DNA of 64,000 nucleotides from Siminovitchia thermophila (GCF_016909185.1 NZ_JAFBFH010000015.1:1-64000), one strand, 5' to 3'; positions 8,800 to 17,305 are shown, counted from the stretch's first letter. Notes: generated by a model not told the origin, from the sequence alone. A program made the numbers and translations.

Positions 8800-8836
8800 A
8801 AGCCTGTCGGTTTTTAAGGACAACGACAGGCTTTTT
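8800..8836 (+). terminator. terminator of the acetyltransferase gene
   Basis: AGCCTGTCG (8801-8809) pairs with CGACAGGCT (8824-8832), followed by a T run. It ends two bases before the stop codon of the convergent gene. Confidence 0.85.
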
Positions 8837-8837
8837 A

Positions 8838-9389
8838 TCATGGTCTTCGGTCCCAAGGTTCAACCGTGCCCACGATGTGAAGGAGCTTGTCATGACAAAT
8901 GGCTTCAATGACACCGCTTGCAATCTCCTCATGTGTCAACCATCTGGAATCGCCATTTTCGATGACAAAGCCCAGCTGGATTTGCCGGTATAGGCAGCCA
9001 ACGGGAATTTCTACACTCTTGACCGCTTCTTCCAAATTTGTGCTGCTGCTGATGACATGATACAGCTTCCCGTTTTTCCCGCCCGCTTTTGAAGCTTCTT
9101 CAGCAATGATACCCAAAGCGTTTCTTCCTGTTGAGTGAATCCAGGCGATGATAAGTTGCGGTGGCCCGTTTTGTTTGATCGTACGTTGCATTTCTTTTCG
9201 CAGTCGATTTTCATCCGAGTAATCAATGAATAAAGGGGTGATCGAAAAAGGCGATGACGCTCTGGATATGAGTGTATTCATTCGATTCTCGTTTCGGGCA
9301 ATCACCGAGACATGATAACGCTTTTCTGCCAGCCAAAGAGAAACCCCCGCCAGCATGCCTGTCCCGCCAACAACCAAAGCATGTTTCAA
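8838..9389 (-). CDS. short-chain dehydrogenase-like protein
   Basis: This 183-residue protein begins with a Rossmann motif (ALVVGGTGMLAGVSLWLAEK) and resembles short-chain dehydrogenases of the kind annotated in Bacillus without known substrate. It is shorter than a standard 250-residue enzyme, and the usual YxxxK active site is not obvious, so it may bind a nucleotide without classical activity. The TTG start at 9389 has an excellent GGAGGTGATT ribosome site eight bases away. Longer frames upstream have none. It faces the toxin locus on the other strand. Confidence 0.8.
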   Translation of the reverse strand: MKHALVVGGTGMLAGVSLWLAEKRYHVSVIARNENRMNTLISRASSPFSITPLFIDYSDENRLRKEMQRTIKQNGPPQLIIAWIHSTGRNALGIIAEEASKAGGKNGKLYHVISSSTNLEEAVKSVEIPVGCLYRQIQLGFVIENGDSRWLTHEEIASGVIEAICHDKLLHIVGTVEPWDRRP

Positions 9390-9454
9390 TGGAATCACCT
9401 CCAAAAAATATTCCCAGAAATAAAAACATATGTTCCCATCCCGGAAAAAAATGT

Positions 9455-9500
9455 TATAATAAATATACAATAGTACAGGTTTCTCAAGGGCGGTCGGCAC
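9455..9500 (+). promoter_or_regulatory. toxin mRNA promoter and 5' pairing segment
   Basis: TATAAT at 9455-9460 is a likely -10 element for the toxin message. The -35 region is weak. The resulting leader would carry CTCAAGGGCGG (9483-9493), which is perfectly complementary to 9621-9631 in the 3' end of the same transcript. Confidence 0.5.
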
Positions 9501-9537
9501 ACGCTTCTCAGTGTTTATGAGGGGAGGTGGTGCCAAT

Positions 9538-9618
9538 ATGACAATATATGAATCCATATCAACAATGATTGCGTTTGCGGTGTTGGTTGTGGCGATTTTG
9601 TCAATAAAAAAAGACTAA
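9538..9618 (+). CDS. holin-like toxin peptide, type I toxin-antitoxin
   Basis: This 26-residue peptide has the pattern of the Firmicute putative holin-like toxins (TxpA/BsrG-like). A short polar start (MTIYESIS) leads into one hydrophobic segment (MIAFAVLVVAILS) and a lysine-rich end (IKKD). GGGAGGTGG lies upstream of ATG 9538. The family peptides insert in the membrane and are silenced by an antisense RNA. The message should be held in an inactive fold, because an 11-base segment in the leader pairs with the 3' end. It is too short for routine gene calling. Confidence 0.85.
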   Translation: MTIYESISTMIAFAVLVVAILSIKKD

Positions 9619-9746
9619 AGCCGCCCTTGAGATGGCCCTCTCCGGCGGCTTTGACATAACTGCGCCGATCCCCAAGGGACCGTGCTATTGCGCTAATCGT
9701 TTCGGTGTTCGCAGCACCGGAACGATTTATATATATTTGTTTTCTT
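9600..9746 (-). ncRNA. antisense antitoxin RNA, RatA-like (inferred)
   Basis: A minus-strand promoter is visible: ATTATA (TATAAT on the minus strand) at 9757-9752 and TTTTCA at 9780-9775, 17 bp apart. A transcript from about 9746 would form a strong hairpin (9695-9727, 13-bp arms). It would cross the 3' end of the toxin message and stop at the GCCGCC-GGCGGC hairpin, which is followed by TTTAGTCTTTTTTT on this strand. Convergent, overlapping 3' ends are the layout of TxpA/RatA-type pairs. The ends given are estimates. Confidence 0.65.
9617..9652. terminator. bidirectional terminator shared by toxin mRNA and antitoxin RNA
   Basis: AAAGCCGCC (9617-9625) pairs with GGCGGCTTT (9644-9652). T-rich tails follow on the minus strand. 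The left arm also overlaps the segment that pairs with the toxin leader, so the two structures exclude each other. Beyond it, 9728-9994 holds only the antitoxin promoter and a small imperfect hairpin before TTTTTT near 9796-9822. Confidence 0.7.
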
Positions 9747-9994
9747 CTCTCATTATACCCCAATATTTCAGTTGTGAAAATACCTCATTGACTTGAAAGC
9801 CCAATTATTTGGGACTTTTTTCTTAATATGTCAAACGAAGAAGTAATCATGAGTGGATTAAGAATAGTGTCCACTCGGAAAGGCGGCCAGAACGAAAGAT
9901 AACTTGCGCTCGGCTCCTTTTTATCTCGCATTTTTTCCACCCTAAAAGTTTAGATGGAAAAATCCCGATTTGTTACATAACACTGATCCCCGTT

Positions 9995-10780
9995 TTATTT
10001 ATCATTAAATAAATTAAACAGTCCGCCGATTCCACCTTCATCACTGGAACCGCCTTTTGCCGGCATTGCGGCAAACACACGGCTCGCCAGCCTGCTGAAC
10101 GGCAAAGATTGAATCCATACGGTACCCGGACCGCGCAATGTGGCGAAAAAGAGCCCCTCTCCGCCAAACAAGGCTGTTTTGATTCCGCGGACAAATTCCA
10201 CATTATAATCGATTCCGCTCGTCATGGCCACAAGACAGCCTGTATCAATGCGAAGCACTTCACCCGGCTCCAACGTTTTTTGATGAATCGTGCCTCCGGC
10301 ATGGACGAACGCCATTCCGTCTCCTTCCAGTTTCTGCATGATGAATCCTTCACCACCAAAAAACCCTGTCCCAATTTTTCTTTGAAATTCAATCCCGACC
10401 GCTACTCCTTTTGCGGCGGCTAAAAAAGCATCCTTTTGGCAAATCATTTTTCCTCCGTGCTCACTTAAGTCCATCGGAATGATTTTCCCCGGATACGGAG
10501 AAGCGAAAGAAACGTGCTTTTTACCGCTTCTACTGTTCGTAAACGTCGTCATAAACAGACTTTCTCCCGTAAGCACCCGTTTTCCGGCGCCGATCAATTT
10601 TCCCATAAGGCCGCCACTTTGATTCGACCCGTCTCCAAAAACGGTTTCCATGTCAATCCCATCATCCATCATCATGAGACTTCCGGCCTCTGCTATGACT
10701 GTTTCTCCTGGATCCAGTTCAACTTCTACAAATTGCATGTCATCTCCGTATATTTTGTAATCAATTTCATGGTTGTTCAT
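9995..10780 (-). CDS. AIM24/TIGR00266 family protein
   Basis: This 261-residue protein matches the AIM24 (TIGR00266) family. It has repeated glycine-rich beta motifs ([48 protein letters not shown]) arranged as two similar halves that should form a beta-barrel-like trimer. The bacterial function is unknown. It starts at ATG 10780 behind AGGATGG. The acidic-glycine tail ([16 protein letters not shown]) resembles that of cytosolic family members. It stands alone and is divergent from the PadR operon. Confidence 0.9.
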   Translation of the reverse strand: MNNHEIDYKIYGDDMQFVEVELDPGETVIAEAGSLMMMDDGIDMETVFGDGSNQSGGLMGKLIGAGKRVLTGESLFMTTFTNSRSGKKHVSFASPYPGKIIPMDLSEHGGKMICQKDAFLAAAKGVAVGIEFQRKIGTGFFGGEGFIMQKLEGDGMAFVHAGGTIHQKTLEPGEVLRIDTGCLVAMTSGIDYNVEFVRGIKTALFGGEGLFFATLRGPGTVWIQSLPFSRLASRVFAAMPAKGGSSDEGGIGGLFNLFNDK

Positions 10781-10858
10781 GTATGTACACCATCCTTTTG
10801 AATTTAGTACGATTGAACGAATAATTTGGTTTCAACTTGTTTTAAAATATTACTTCGC

Positions 10859-10883
10859 TTTACATAGTACTATGTGCTACAAT
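10859..10883 (+). promoter_or_regulatory. PadR operator and promoter region
   Basis: ACATAGTACTATGT (10862-10875) is a perfect 14-bp palindrome directly before a TACAAT box (10878-10883) and the PadR gene. PadR repressors bind ATAC/GTAT-type dyads at their own promoters, so this is a likely autoregulatory operator. Confidence 0.65.
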
Positions 10884-10903
10884 CCACCCTAAGGAGGATG
10901 TAA

Positions 10904-11260
10904 ATGGGGAATAACATTCCGATCAAAGGCGATCTCATTCGCGGACATATCGACACGATGATTCTGAACATTTTATGGGAAGGCGACAGCTATGGATATG
11001 AAATGATCAAAACAATTTTCGAAAAAAGCGGCGGCAAATTCGAATTAAAAGAGCCTTCGCTTTATACGAGCTTAAAGAGACTGGAAAAACAAAAAATGAT
11101 TGATGCCTATTGGGGAAATAAGAGCCAGGGCGGAAGGCGGAAATATTATCATATGACCAATTTAGGAAAGCAAGCCTATGTGCAAGCTGTTAATGAGTGG
11201 AGCGAGGCAAAAGAAGTGATAGATTTGCTCATCACAAGGAGGGGAGAAGTTCGTGAATGA
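10904..11260 (+). CDS. PadR-family transcriptional repressor
   Basis: This 118-residue PadR winged-helix protein has the family core GHIDTMILNILWEGDSYGYEMI, then EPSLYTSLKRLEKQKMI, then GGRRKYYHMT. PadR proteins repress their own operon and are released by a ligand, often a membrane-active or phenolic compound. The AAGGAGG site precedes ATG 10904. The stop overlaps the next gene by 8 bp. The operon (PadR, permease-prefix protein, DUF4825 protein) is a common Firmicute arrangement thought to sense envelope stress. Confidence 0.92.
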   Translation: MGNNIPIKGDLIRGHIDTMILNILWEGDSYGYEMIKTIFEKSGGKFELKEPSLYTSLKRLEKQKMIDAYWGNKSQGGRRKYYHMTNLGKQAYVQAVNEWSEAKEVIDLLITRRGEVRE

Positions 11261-11924
11261 ATTAAAAGAGTATGTGGATTTTCCATTCAGTACATATAAA
11301 AACGGGCCATCCGTATCCGATTTAAAAGAGGAAATGTTGGGAAACTTAAAGGATAAGGCGGTCCATATGCAGCAACGGGGTTGGGATGAAAAAGAAGCGA
11401 TTCAAGCAGCTAAAAATAGTATCGAAAGTGTGGATAACCTCATAGACGGAAATGTTTCTGTTCACTTGAACAGATTTTGCTTTCAGGCATTTCAATGGGC
11501 CTTTTTATATCTTACGATTGCCTGGATAGCAACCATTCCGATGGTAATGATCCATATGGGGTCCGTAGCACATGCTTTCCTGTTTCTCATCTGCCTTGCT
11601 ATGGGAGCCGTTTATATGTTTTTCGCAAAAAAGCAACATCAACCAAAGGTGGGCCAAATCAATGTAAAGGCAATGCGGAAAGTTGAAAAGATCATTTGGA
11701 TGTTGTGGGGACTGTATGTATGCGTAATATCAGGGTATATGGCGGCTGTAGAATTTGGCAGTAATATTTGGTTTTTAAGAGCGGCGGCTATTGACGGTCC
11801 TTATCAGTTTGGTCTGTTGATTTCCCAATTTGTGCTTCCGCTTTTTTCAATCATTGTTCCACTCACTTTCCGTACATGGGTAAAATTGGTTTTTTCTTCG
11901 AAAGTGAGGGTGGAAGATGAATAA
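11253..11924 (+). CDS. permease-prefix-domain membrane protein
   Basis: Residues 1-70 form the permease prefix domain often found next to PadR regulators (MNELKEYVDFPF; DLKEEMLGNLKDKAVHM; DEKEAIQAAKNSI). Five or so hydrophobic segments follow from residue 75. GTG 11253 follows AGGAGGGGAG inside the PadR gene, giving an 8-bp overlap. The protein has no transporter motif, so it is more likely a membrane partner of the regulator than a carrier. Its end overlaps the next gene by 8 bp. Confidence 0.85.
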   Translation: MNELKEYVDFPFSTYKNGPSVSDLKEEMLGNLKDKAVHMQQRGWDEKEAIQAAKNSIESVDNLIDGNVSVHLNRFCFQAFQWAFLYLTIAWIATIPMVMIHMGSVAHAFLFLICLAMGAVYMFFAKKQHQPKVGQINVKAMRKVEKIIWMLWGLYVCVISGYMAAVEFGSNIWFLRAAAIDGPYQFGLLISQFVLPLFSIIVPLTFRTWVKLVFSSKVRVEDE

Positions 11925-12468
11925 ACTTAGGACATGGATTCTCATATTATTTGGGGCGGGGTTGCTACTGTTCGGCATCGTGCAATTCTTCATTATTCCG
12001 AAACAAGATGCGGCCAAAGAACAATACGAGAAGGAACAGCAACATCCGCTCACCCATGACTTGGACTATATTCTCAGATGGAAAAATGATTATATGGGGA
12101 ACGCCTCCAATACATCTCAATTGTTTCTTCATTTGCCGCTCAGTAAAGAAGTCAAAGATTTTGAGTTAAACTCGGATGAATTGGAAGCAATCATACATTA
12201 TGGCAGCACAGTGGAAAATATTGGAGCGGAAAAAGTTCAGAAAAGCCTCATCTACAATTCAACCGCGGCATTCGCGCTGCTCGGCAACTTGGAAAAAGTT
12301 ACATACCGCTTTCATGATCAAGCTTTTTCAATAGACAGAAAGACGGTTGAAGAGCATTACGGAGAGTTGGAGGAATTACTGAAGGACAAAGACAAATGGA
12401 ACAAAGAGGTTCGGGATCCGTTGGCGAATATAAGTTATGTAAGGAAACGCTTTTCGCTGTTTTATTAG
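11917..12468 (+). CDS. DUF4825-type membrane-anchored protein
   Basis: An N-terminal membrane helix (residues 7-27) is followed by an extracytoplasmic domain of about 150 residues that resembles DUF4825 (DYILRWKNDYMGNASN; FALLGNLEKVTYRF). The function is unknown, and Bacillus relatives occur near stress genes. It is the last gene of the PadR operon, coupled by an 8-bp overlap. No signal peptidase or lipobox site is visible, so it stays anchored. Confidence 0.8.
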   Translation: MNKLRTWILILFGAGLLLFGIVQFFIIPKQDAAKEQYEKEQQHPLTHDLDYILRWKNDYMGNASNTSQLFLHLPLSKEVKDFELNSDELEAIIHYGSTVENIGAEKVQKSLIYNSTAAFALLGNLEKVTYRFHDQAFSIDRKTVEEHYGELEELLKDKDKWNKEVRDPLANISYVRKRFSLFY

Positions 12469-12538
12469 TGCCTTTCATTTGCGCTCTCCCACAATCCTTG
12501 CGACAATAACCCTATCATTTTAAAAAAAGGGGCCAAAA

Positions 12539-13489
12539 ATGATCATATTTGAAAATGTCTCAAAGCTTTATTCAGAAAATCGTAAAGCAGTAGATGCATT
12601 GAATTTACACATTCATACAGGGGAGTTCTTTGTATTGATTGGCCCGAGCGGCTGTGGAAAAACGACTACGTTGAAAATGATCAATCGTTTGATTGAAGTG
12701 TCGCACGGTTCCATTTCCATCAATGGCAAGAATATTTATGACTACAACATCCATGAATTACGCTGGAATATCGGGTATGTTTTGCAGCAAATCGCCCTAT
12801 TTCCCCATATGACAGTTGGGGAGAATATCGCGGTTGTACCCGAATTAAAAAAATGTGGGAAAGCCGAGGTTCAAAAACGTGTGGATGAATTGTTGGAAAT
12901 GGTGGGGCTGGAACCGAAGGTTTATCGGGACAGAAAACCGAAAGAACTGTCAGGAGGTCAGCAGCAACGGATTGGTGTGGCTCGTGCCATGGCAGCCGAT
13001 CCCGGTATTATTTTAATGGACGAACCATTCAGCGCGCTTGATCCAATCAGCCGGGAAAAACTCCAGGATGACATTCTTTATTTGCAAAAAACAATCAAAA
13101 AAACGATTGTTTTTGTTACGCATGACATGAAGGAAGCACTTAAAATCGCTGACCGCGTCTGTATGATGAAGGATGGAGCGGTAGTCCAAGTGGGGAAACC
13201 CGAGGACATTGTTCAAAATCCCGCTAGCGATTTTGTGCGTGACTTCGTCGGAGTGCATGGATCTGCTGAGGATGCGTTTCAGCTTGAGCGATTGATGACA
13301 CCAACGTTGTCCGAAGAAAGAAGCTTGTCAGGTTCACCTGTTTCTGTTTCGGCTTCTCTCCAGGAAACTTTGTCAAAATTGGCCTGTCACGATCAGCTTT
13401 CAGTAGAAAGAAACGGTACAATCATAGGGCAGATTGACCGGAAGGCCGTCATTCGTTTCCTGGCTGAAAGGGGCGGCGTCCATGGGTGA
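12539..13489 (+). CDS. osmoprotectant ABC importer ATP-binding protein (OpuC/OpuB/BilE-like)
   Basis: This ATPase has Walker A GPSGCGKTT near residue 37, signature LSGGQQQRIGVARA and Walker B IILMDEPFSALD. It belongs to the glycine betaine/carnitine/choline family. After residue 240 comes only a short, degenerate regulatory tail, not the two full CBS domains of OpuAA and OpuCA, so osmotic gating may differ. Its stop overlaps the permease gene by 8 bp. It starts at ATG 12539 after an A/G-rich ribosome site. Confidence 0.9.
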   Translation: MIIFENVSKLYSENRKAVDALNLHIHTGEFFVLIGPSGCGKTTTLKMINRLIEVSHGSISINGKNIYDYNIHELRWNIGYVLQQIALFPHMTVGENIAVVPELKKCGKAEVQKRVDELLEMVGLEPKVYRDRKPKELSGGQQQRIGVARAMAADPGIILMDEPFSALDPISREKLQDDILYLQKTIKKTIVFVTHDMKEALKIADRVCMMKDGAVVQVGKPEDIVQNPASDFVRDFVGVHGSAEDAFQLERLMTPTLSEERSLSGSPVSVSASLQETLSKLACHDQLSVERNGTIIGQIDRKAVIRFLAERGGVHG

Positions 13490-14990
13490 CTTTCTTAACG
13501 TATTTTCCAATCGTCGGGAAGACTTGTTGACTGCTTTGGTACAGCATATAGAATTATCGTTTATTGCCATCTTTTTTGCAGTGTTTATCGCCATTCCGAT
13601 CGGCATCTTTTTGACAAGGAAAAAGAAAGCCGCGGAAGGAATCATTGGGGTGACTGCTGTTTTACAGACGATCCCATCACTTGCATTGCTTGGGCTTTTA
13701 ATTCCTCTTTTCGGTATTGGGAAAGTTCCTGCCATCATTGCGCTTGTCGCTTATGCGCTGCTTCCCATTTTGCGAAATACGTATACCGGGATTAAGGAAG
13801 TGGATCCATCACTTATTGAAGCGGCCCGTGCGATGGGGATGAATGAACGCCAGCTTTTGCTCAAGGTAGAAATTCCGCTTGCAACACCGGTTATGATGGC
13901 GGGAATACGGACAGCGATGGTGCTCATCGTAGGAACGGCTACGCTTGCCGCCCTGATCGGCGCCGGGGGCTTGGGAGATATCATTTTGCTTGGAATTGAC
14001 CGTAACAACACTTCTCTAATTGTGCTTGGTGCTGTTCCGGCAGCCTTATTGGCCATATTGTTCGATGTACTTCTCCGCAGGTTTGAGCAACTTTCTTTTA
14101 AAAAATCTGTTGCCGCCGTCGGATTGATTACGGCGATCGCCATTATGACACTTGCCGCACCATGGATTGCCGGCGGGAAAAAAGATCAAATTGTGATAGC
14201 GGGAAAGCTCGGCGCGGAGCCGGAAATATTAATCAACATGTACAAACAGCTCATCGAAAAAAATACCGATTTGCAAGTAGAACTAAAGCCGGGCCTTGGA
14301 AAAACATCGTTTTTATTTAATGCGTTGCAAAATGAAAGTATCGACATTTATCCGGAATTCACCGGGACAGCCATCTCCGAGCTTCTAAAAGAAACAGCCG
14401 CAAGTACTGACAGCCAAGAAGTATATGAGCAGGCAAGGAAGGGTCTTGATGAGCATGATCTTGTGTTGCTGAAACCTATGGCCTACAACAATACATACGC
14501 GCTAGCGGTGTCAAAGCCTTTTGCCGATCAGCACCAACTGGATAAAATATCAGATTTGCAGGCAGTCGCGGACGAAGTAAAGGCTGGTTTCACCCTTGAG
14601 TTTTCCGATCGGGAGGACGGATATAAAGGCATTCAGAAACGATACGGCCTCACTTTTTCCAACTTAACGACAATGGAGCCAAAACTTCGCTACAATGCTG
14701 TGCAAACAGGTGATATTAACCTTGTTGATGCCTACTCGACAGACAGTGAAATCGAGCAGTATCAGCTCGTAGTGCTGGAGGATGACCAACATCTATTCCC
14801 GCCGTATCAAGGGGCGCCGCTTATGAGGAAAGAAACAGCTGAGAAATATCCGGAAATCATAGAATCGCTTAACGAGTTGGCCGGAAAAATAACAGATGAC
14901 GAAATGCGAAAAATGAACTATGAAGTGAATGTGAAAGGAAAGCCTCCCGCGGAGGTTGCCAAAGATTATTTAGAACGAGTGGGACTATAA
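13482..14990 (+). CDS. fused permease and osmoprotectant-binding protein
   Basis: Residues 1-210 are a binding-protein-dependent permease (six segments; EAARAMGMNERQLLLKVEIPLATPVMMAG is the ATPase contact loop). Residues from about 235 form an OpuAC-like extracellular domain that binds quaternary amines (IVIAGKLGAEPEIL; EFTGTAISELL; YTEV-type lobes). Such fusions (BusAB, BilEB) make a complete importer with the single ATPase upstream. ATG 13482 follows AAAGGGGCGG and overlaps the ATPase stop by 8 bp. The substrate could be glycine betaine, choline, carnitine or another compatible solute. The Bacillus opuB/opuC operons use separate genes instead. Confidence 0.9.
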   Translation: MGDFLNVFSNRREDLLTALVQHIELSFIAIFFAVFIAIPIGIFLTRKKKAAEGIIGVTAVLQTIPSLALLGLLIPLFGIGKVPAIIALVAYALLPILRNTYTGIKEVDPSLIEAARAMGMNERQLLLKVEIPLATPVMMAGIRTAMVLIVGTATLAALIGAGGLGDIILLGIDRNNTSLIVLGAVPAALLAILFDVLLRRFEQLSFKKSVAAVGLITAIAIMTLAAPWIAGGKKDQIVIAGKLGAEPEILINMYKQLIEKNTDLQVELKPGLGKTSFLFNALQNESIDIYPEFTGTAISELLKETAASTDSQEVYEQARKGLDEHDLVLLKPMAYNNTYALAVSKPFADQHQLDKISDLQAVADEVKAGFTLEFSDREDGYKGIQKRYGLTFSNLTTMEPKLRYNAVQTGDINLVDAYSTDSEIEQYQLVVLEDDQHLFPPYQGAPLMRKETAEKYPEIIESLNELAGKITDDEMRKMNYEVNVKGKPPAEVAKDYLERVGL

Positions 14991-15048
14991 TGAACGATAT
15001 GCTGATTGGTCTTTTTCATGAAGGTAGATAAATGTATTCAATATCACT

Positions 15049-15083
15049 CCTCCTTGCTAATCACCTGCAAGGAGGTTCTTTTT
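15049..15083 (+). terminator. terminator of the osmoprotectant importer operon
   Basis: CCTCCTTG (15049-15056) pairs with CAAGGAGG (15068-15075), followed by TTCTTTTTG. A second hairpin with GGCGCAT and ATGCGCC arms lies at about 15112-15134. Confidence 0.85.
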
Positions 15084-15213
15084 GTCAGCTTTTATGACAT
15101 TCATATCGCTGAGGCGCATGTTATTTATGCGCCTTTGAAACAGTAAATGACGGGGAAGTCATAATTTCCTGCACGATCGGTTTCGGAAAAAGCTTATCTA
15201 TCATTTTTCCACT

Positions 15214-15879
15214 TTATTTTAAGGTGATATTTCCTGAAGCAGTTTCTAAATTCATTTTATATTTTCCATTACCTGAAATACCAACTAGTCCTTTTTTGGT
15301 TTGTTCATGTTTGTTCAATGAAATATCAACCGATTGTCTTCCACTATTCGTCTTTAGGTCTAAGTCCAGGTCGGGATTTTGATCATTGAATTCCACTTCT
15401 ATATGACCGCTAGTTGTAACGATATTCGTATCACTATGGAATTGCAGAAAATCAAGCTGAACATTCCCACTGCTTGCTTTTATTTCTAAGTCATTTATTT
15501 GCAATTTTTCACCTGAAACATTTCCGGATGAACCATCTAGTATGACGAGTCCTTTATAATCATTCGGAATATACACTTCAAACTTCGGCTTCTTTCCAAT
15601 TTTGAAAAGACGTGTCATATCCCTTTCTACGTCAACGAATAATTTGTTGCCAGTATGATCCAAAGTCACTCCCGGGCCATTATCGTATAAAGTGATTCGA
15701 GCTTCAAGCTCTTGGGTATTACTAGAAAAAAATTTCATATCCGTACTTCCAAAATCTATATAAATCTGATCAATTTCATCTATAGGAGCTTTTTGAACTT
15801 GAGTGTCCTTCTCGGTGTTTGCACAGCCAGAAATCATAAATATCATTATGAAAATGGGAAATAAAATTGATTTCATCAT
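15214..15879 (-). CDS. DUF4097-type lipoprotein
   Basis: A signal sequence ends in a lipobox (FMISGC, Cys19), so the protein should be lipid-anchored outside the membrane. The rest is a repetitive beta-helix of the DUF4097 type, with recurring SSGNV, TTSGHIEVEF and TNSGR turns. DUF4097 proteins include LiaG and YvlB of the B. subtilis envelope-stress regulons, and their role is unclear. ATG 15879 follows AAGGAGGG. The gene faces a 49-residue membrane protein across mirrored promoters. Confidence 0.87.
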   Translation of the reverse strand: MMKSILFPIFIMIFMISGCANTEKDTQVQKAPIDEIDQIYIDFGSTDMKFFSSNTQELEARITLYDNGPGVTLDHTGNKLFVDVERDMTRLFKIGKKPKFEVYIPNDYKGLVILDGSSGNVSGEKLQINDLEIKASSGNVQLDFLQFHSDTNIVTTSGHIEVEFNDQNPDLDLDLKTNSGRQSVDISLNKHEQTKKGLVGISGNGKYKMNLETASGNITLK

Positions 15880-15898
15880 CCTGAACCCTCCTTTCCAA

Positions 15899-15997
15899 CT
15901 AGTATAAGAGATGACGTAAGGTCCTTCTCAACCATTTCAAACAAACAATTTGTCATAGTTGAAAGCGACCTCGCGTCATTTTGTATACTTATACTAG
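15899..15997. promoter_or_regulatory. mirrored divergent promoter region
   Basis: CTAGTATAAG (15899-15908) and CTTATACTAG (15988-15997) are perfect inverted copies 79 bp apart. Each holds a -10-like TATACT or AGTATA for one of the two facing genes. ATGACG (about 15911) and CGTCAT (about 15974) are a second mirrored pair. The two genes probably share one regulator. Confidence 0.5.
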
Positions 15998-16028
15998 CTG
16001 TTCAATCTCTTAACTGGAGGTTTTCATT

Positions 16029-16178
16029 GTGAAAAAAGAAGATATCCTGATTTATGCATGTGTCATTATAGGTGCTGGTATTGGCTTGTCTTTTGATCAT
16101 GCAATTCCCGGAGTTTTGATTGGCCTGGGAATTGGTTACTTATTAAAAACACTTTTCTTCAATCAGAAAAGTGAATAA
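16029..16178 (+). CDS. 49-residue membrane protein
   Basis: A GTG start at 16029 sits behind CTGGAGG at good spacing and opens a 49-residue ORF. It encodes a charged start (MKKEDIL), two hydrophobic stretches (IYACVIIGAGIGLSF; VLIGLGIGYLLK) joined by DHAIPG, and a lysine-rich end. It is a likely two-segment membrane peptide. The mirrored promoters tie it to the DUF4097 lipoprotein. It is too short for standard gene calls, but its ribosome site and hydrophobic pattern support it. Confidence 0.7.
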   Translation: MKKEDILIYACVIIGAGIGLSFDHAIPGVLIGLGIGYLLKTLFFNQKSE

Positions 16179-16285
16179 GGATTCAATAAGTTGGTAATAG
16201 ATCCATCATCAATGACAAGGTAGTCAGGAATATGTTGAAGGCATCATTACAATATTTCATGTTTTTGAAAAATGTGGAAAAGTCT

Positions 16286-16319
16286 CCTCCTCGCATTAAC
16301 CAATGAGGAGGTTATTTTT
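16286..16319 (+). terminator. terminator downstream of the small membrane gene
   Basis: CCTCCTC (16286-16292) pairs with GAGGAGG (16305-16311), followed by TTATTTTTG. The rest of 16179-16634 shows no gene. Confidence 0.75.
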
Positions 16320-16634
16320 GTTTTACACGAGAGTTCAGAATGATCCCAAGGATGCCTGTTGTAGCTTGCATCTTTTCTGAAATTCAATATGGGTGTTTAT
16401 GGAAAGGACGGCATGAGTTCATTATGCGCCTGCTCATGATGGGGACTTTGCGGATTTTGTATAGTGCTCCTGCGTTGTAGGTGTAGTTTGCTTAAACTGT
16501 TTTTACATAAGATGTAAATTACTCGGGTAACGATATGTTCCTTAGGGGTATCTGTGAGACCCGGAATGGTGAGGAGGTTTTGGTTTGTTGGGTTAATAGC
16601 TCGTTCCATCAATGATATGTCAGGAGGTTCTCTA

Positions 16635-17186
16635 ATGAATCATATAAAACTTGTAACCATTTATGGAAGTCCCACCCCTCCAGGGCGCTTGGCATCTGTT
16701 TTGAATGTAGCTGAAAAGTACGCAGTTGGACAAGGCGCACAAGTGAAACGGATAAGTCCTTCATTGGATGAAAGTGGAAAGTTTTTTTTCTGGAAGGAAG
16801 ATTCCCTCCGTTTAATAGAGGAAGCGGATGCCATTTTAATTGCTTCTCCGGTGTTTCGGGGGTCCATACCCGCGATTCTCAAGGAGCTATTGGATCTTCT
16901 TTCTGTTCAGGCCCTTCGTTCTAAGCCGGTCGGATTATATGTTGTGGGCAATGCAGCTGAGCATTATTTGGGCGTGGAGCGGCATATCACTGATATTCTC
17001 ACGTGGTTCGGCGCACTTTATGTACCGGCAACTTGCTATATCACTGCTCCGACTCTCAATGATGGCATTCCTGCAAATGTTATGAGTCAAATTGTACAGC
17101 TTGTGGACAGTACATTGATCCTGTCAAAAAGCCTCGGAGGCAAAATATTGGGACCGCCTCCGCTTTCTGAAGTTCATGGGCGTTGA
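16635..17186 (+). CDS. NADPH-dependent FMN reductase
   Basis: This 183-residue flavodoxin-fold protein has the phosphate loop YGSPTPPGRL near the start, SPVFRGSIPAILKELLDLL in the middle, and the family's length. SsuE-type reductases supply reduced FMN to two-component monooxygenases, and a luciferase-like monooxygenase follows 120 bp downstream, so that is the likely partner. ATG 16635 has CAGGAGG eight bases upstream. A longer in-frame start at 16554 lacks this. It is the first gene of a catabolic cluster. Confidence 0.88.
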   Translation: MNHIKLVTIYGSPTPPGRLASVLNVAEKYAVGQGAQVKRISPSLDESGKFFFWKEDSLRLIEEADAILIASPVFRGSIPAILKELLDLLSVQALRSKPVGLYVVGNAAEHYLGVERHITDILTWFGALYVPATCYITAPTLNDGIPANVMSQIVQLVDSTLILSKSLGGKILGPPPLSEVHGR

Positions 17187-17305
17187 CGTTTCGCTATCTG
17201 TATTGTTACGTTTCGTTTTATGGGTAGTTTGTCCCGGGGAGTTTCAATAACATAAAAAATACCCCGAGACGGAATAAACAATGATAAATGATGAGGTGGT
17301 CAATA

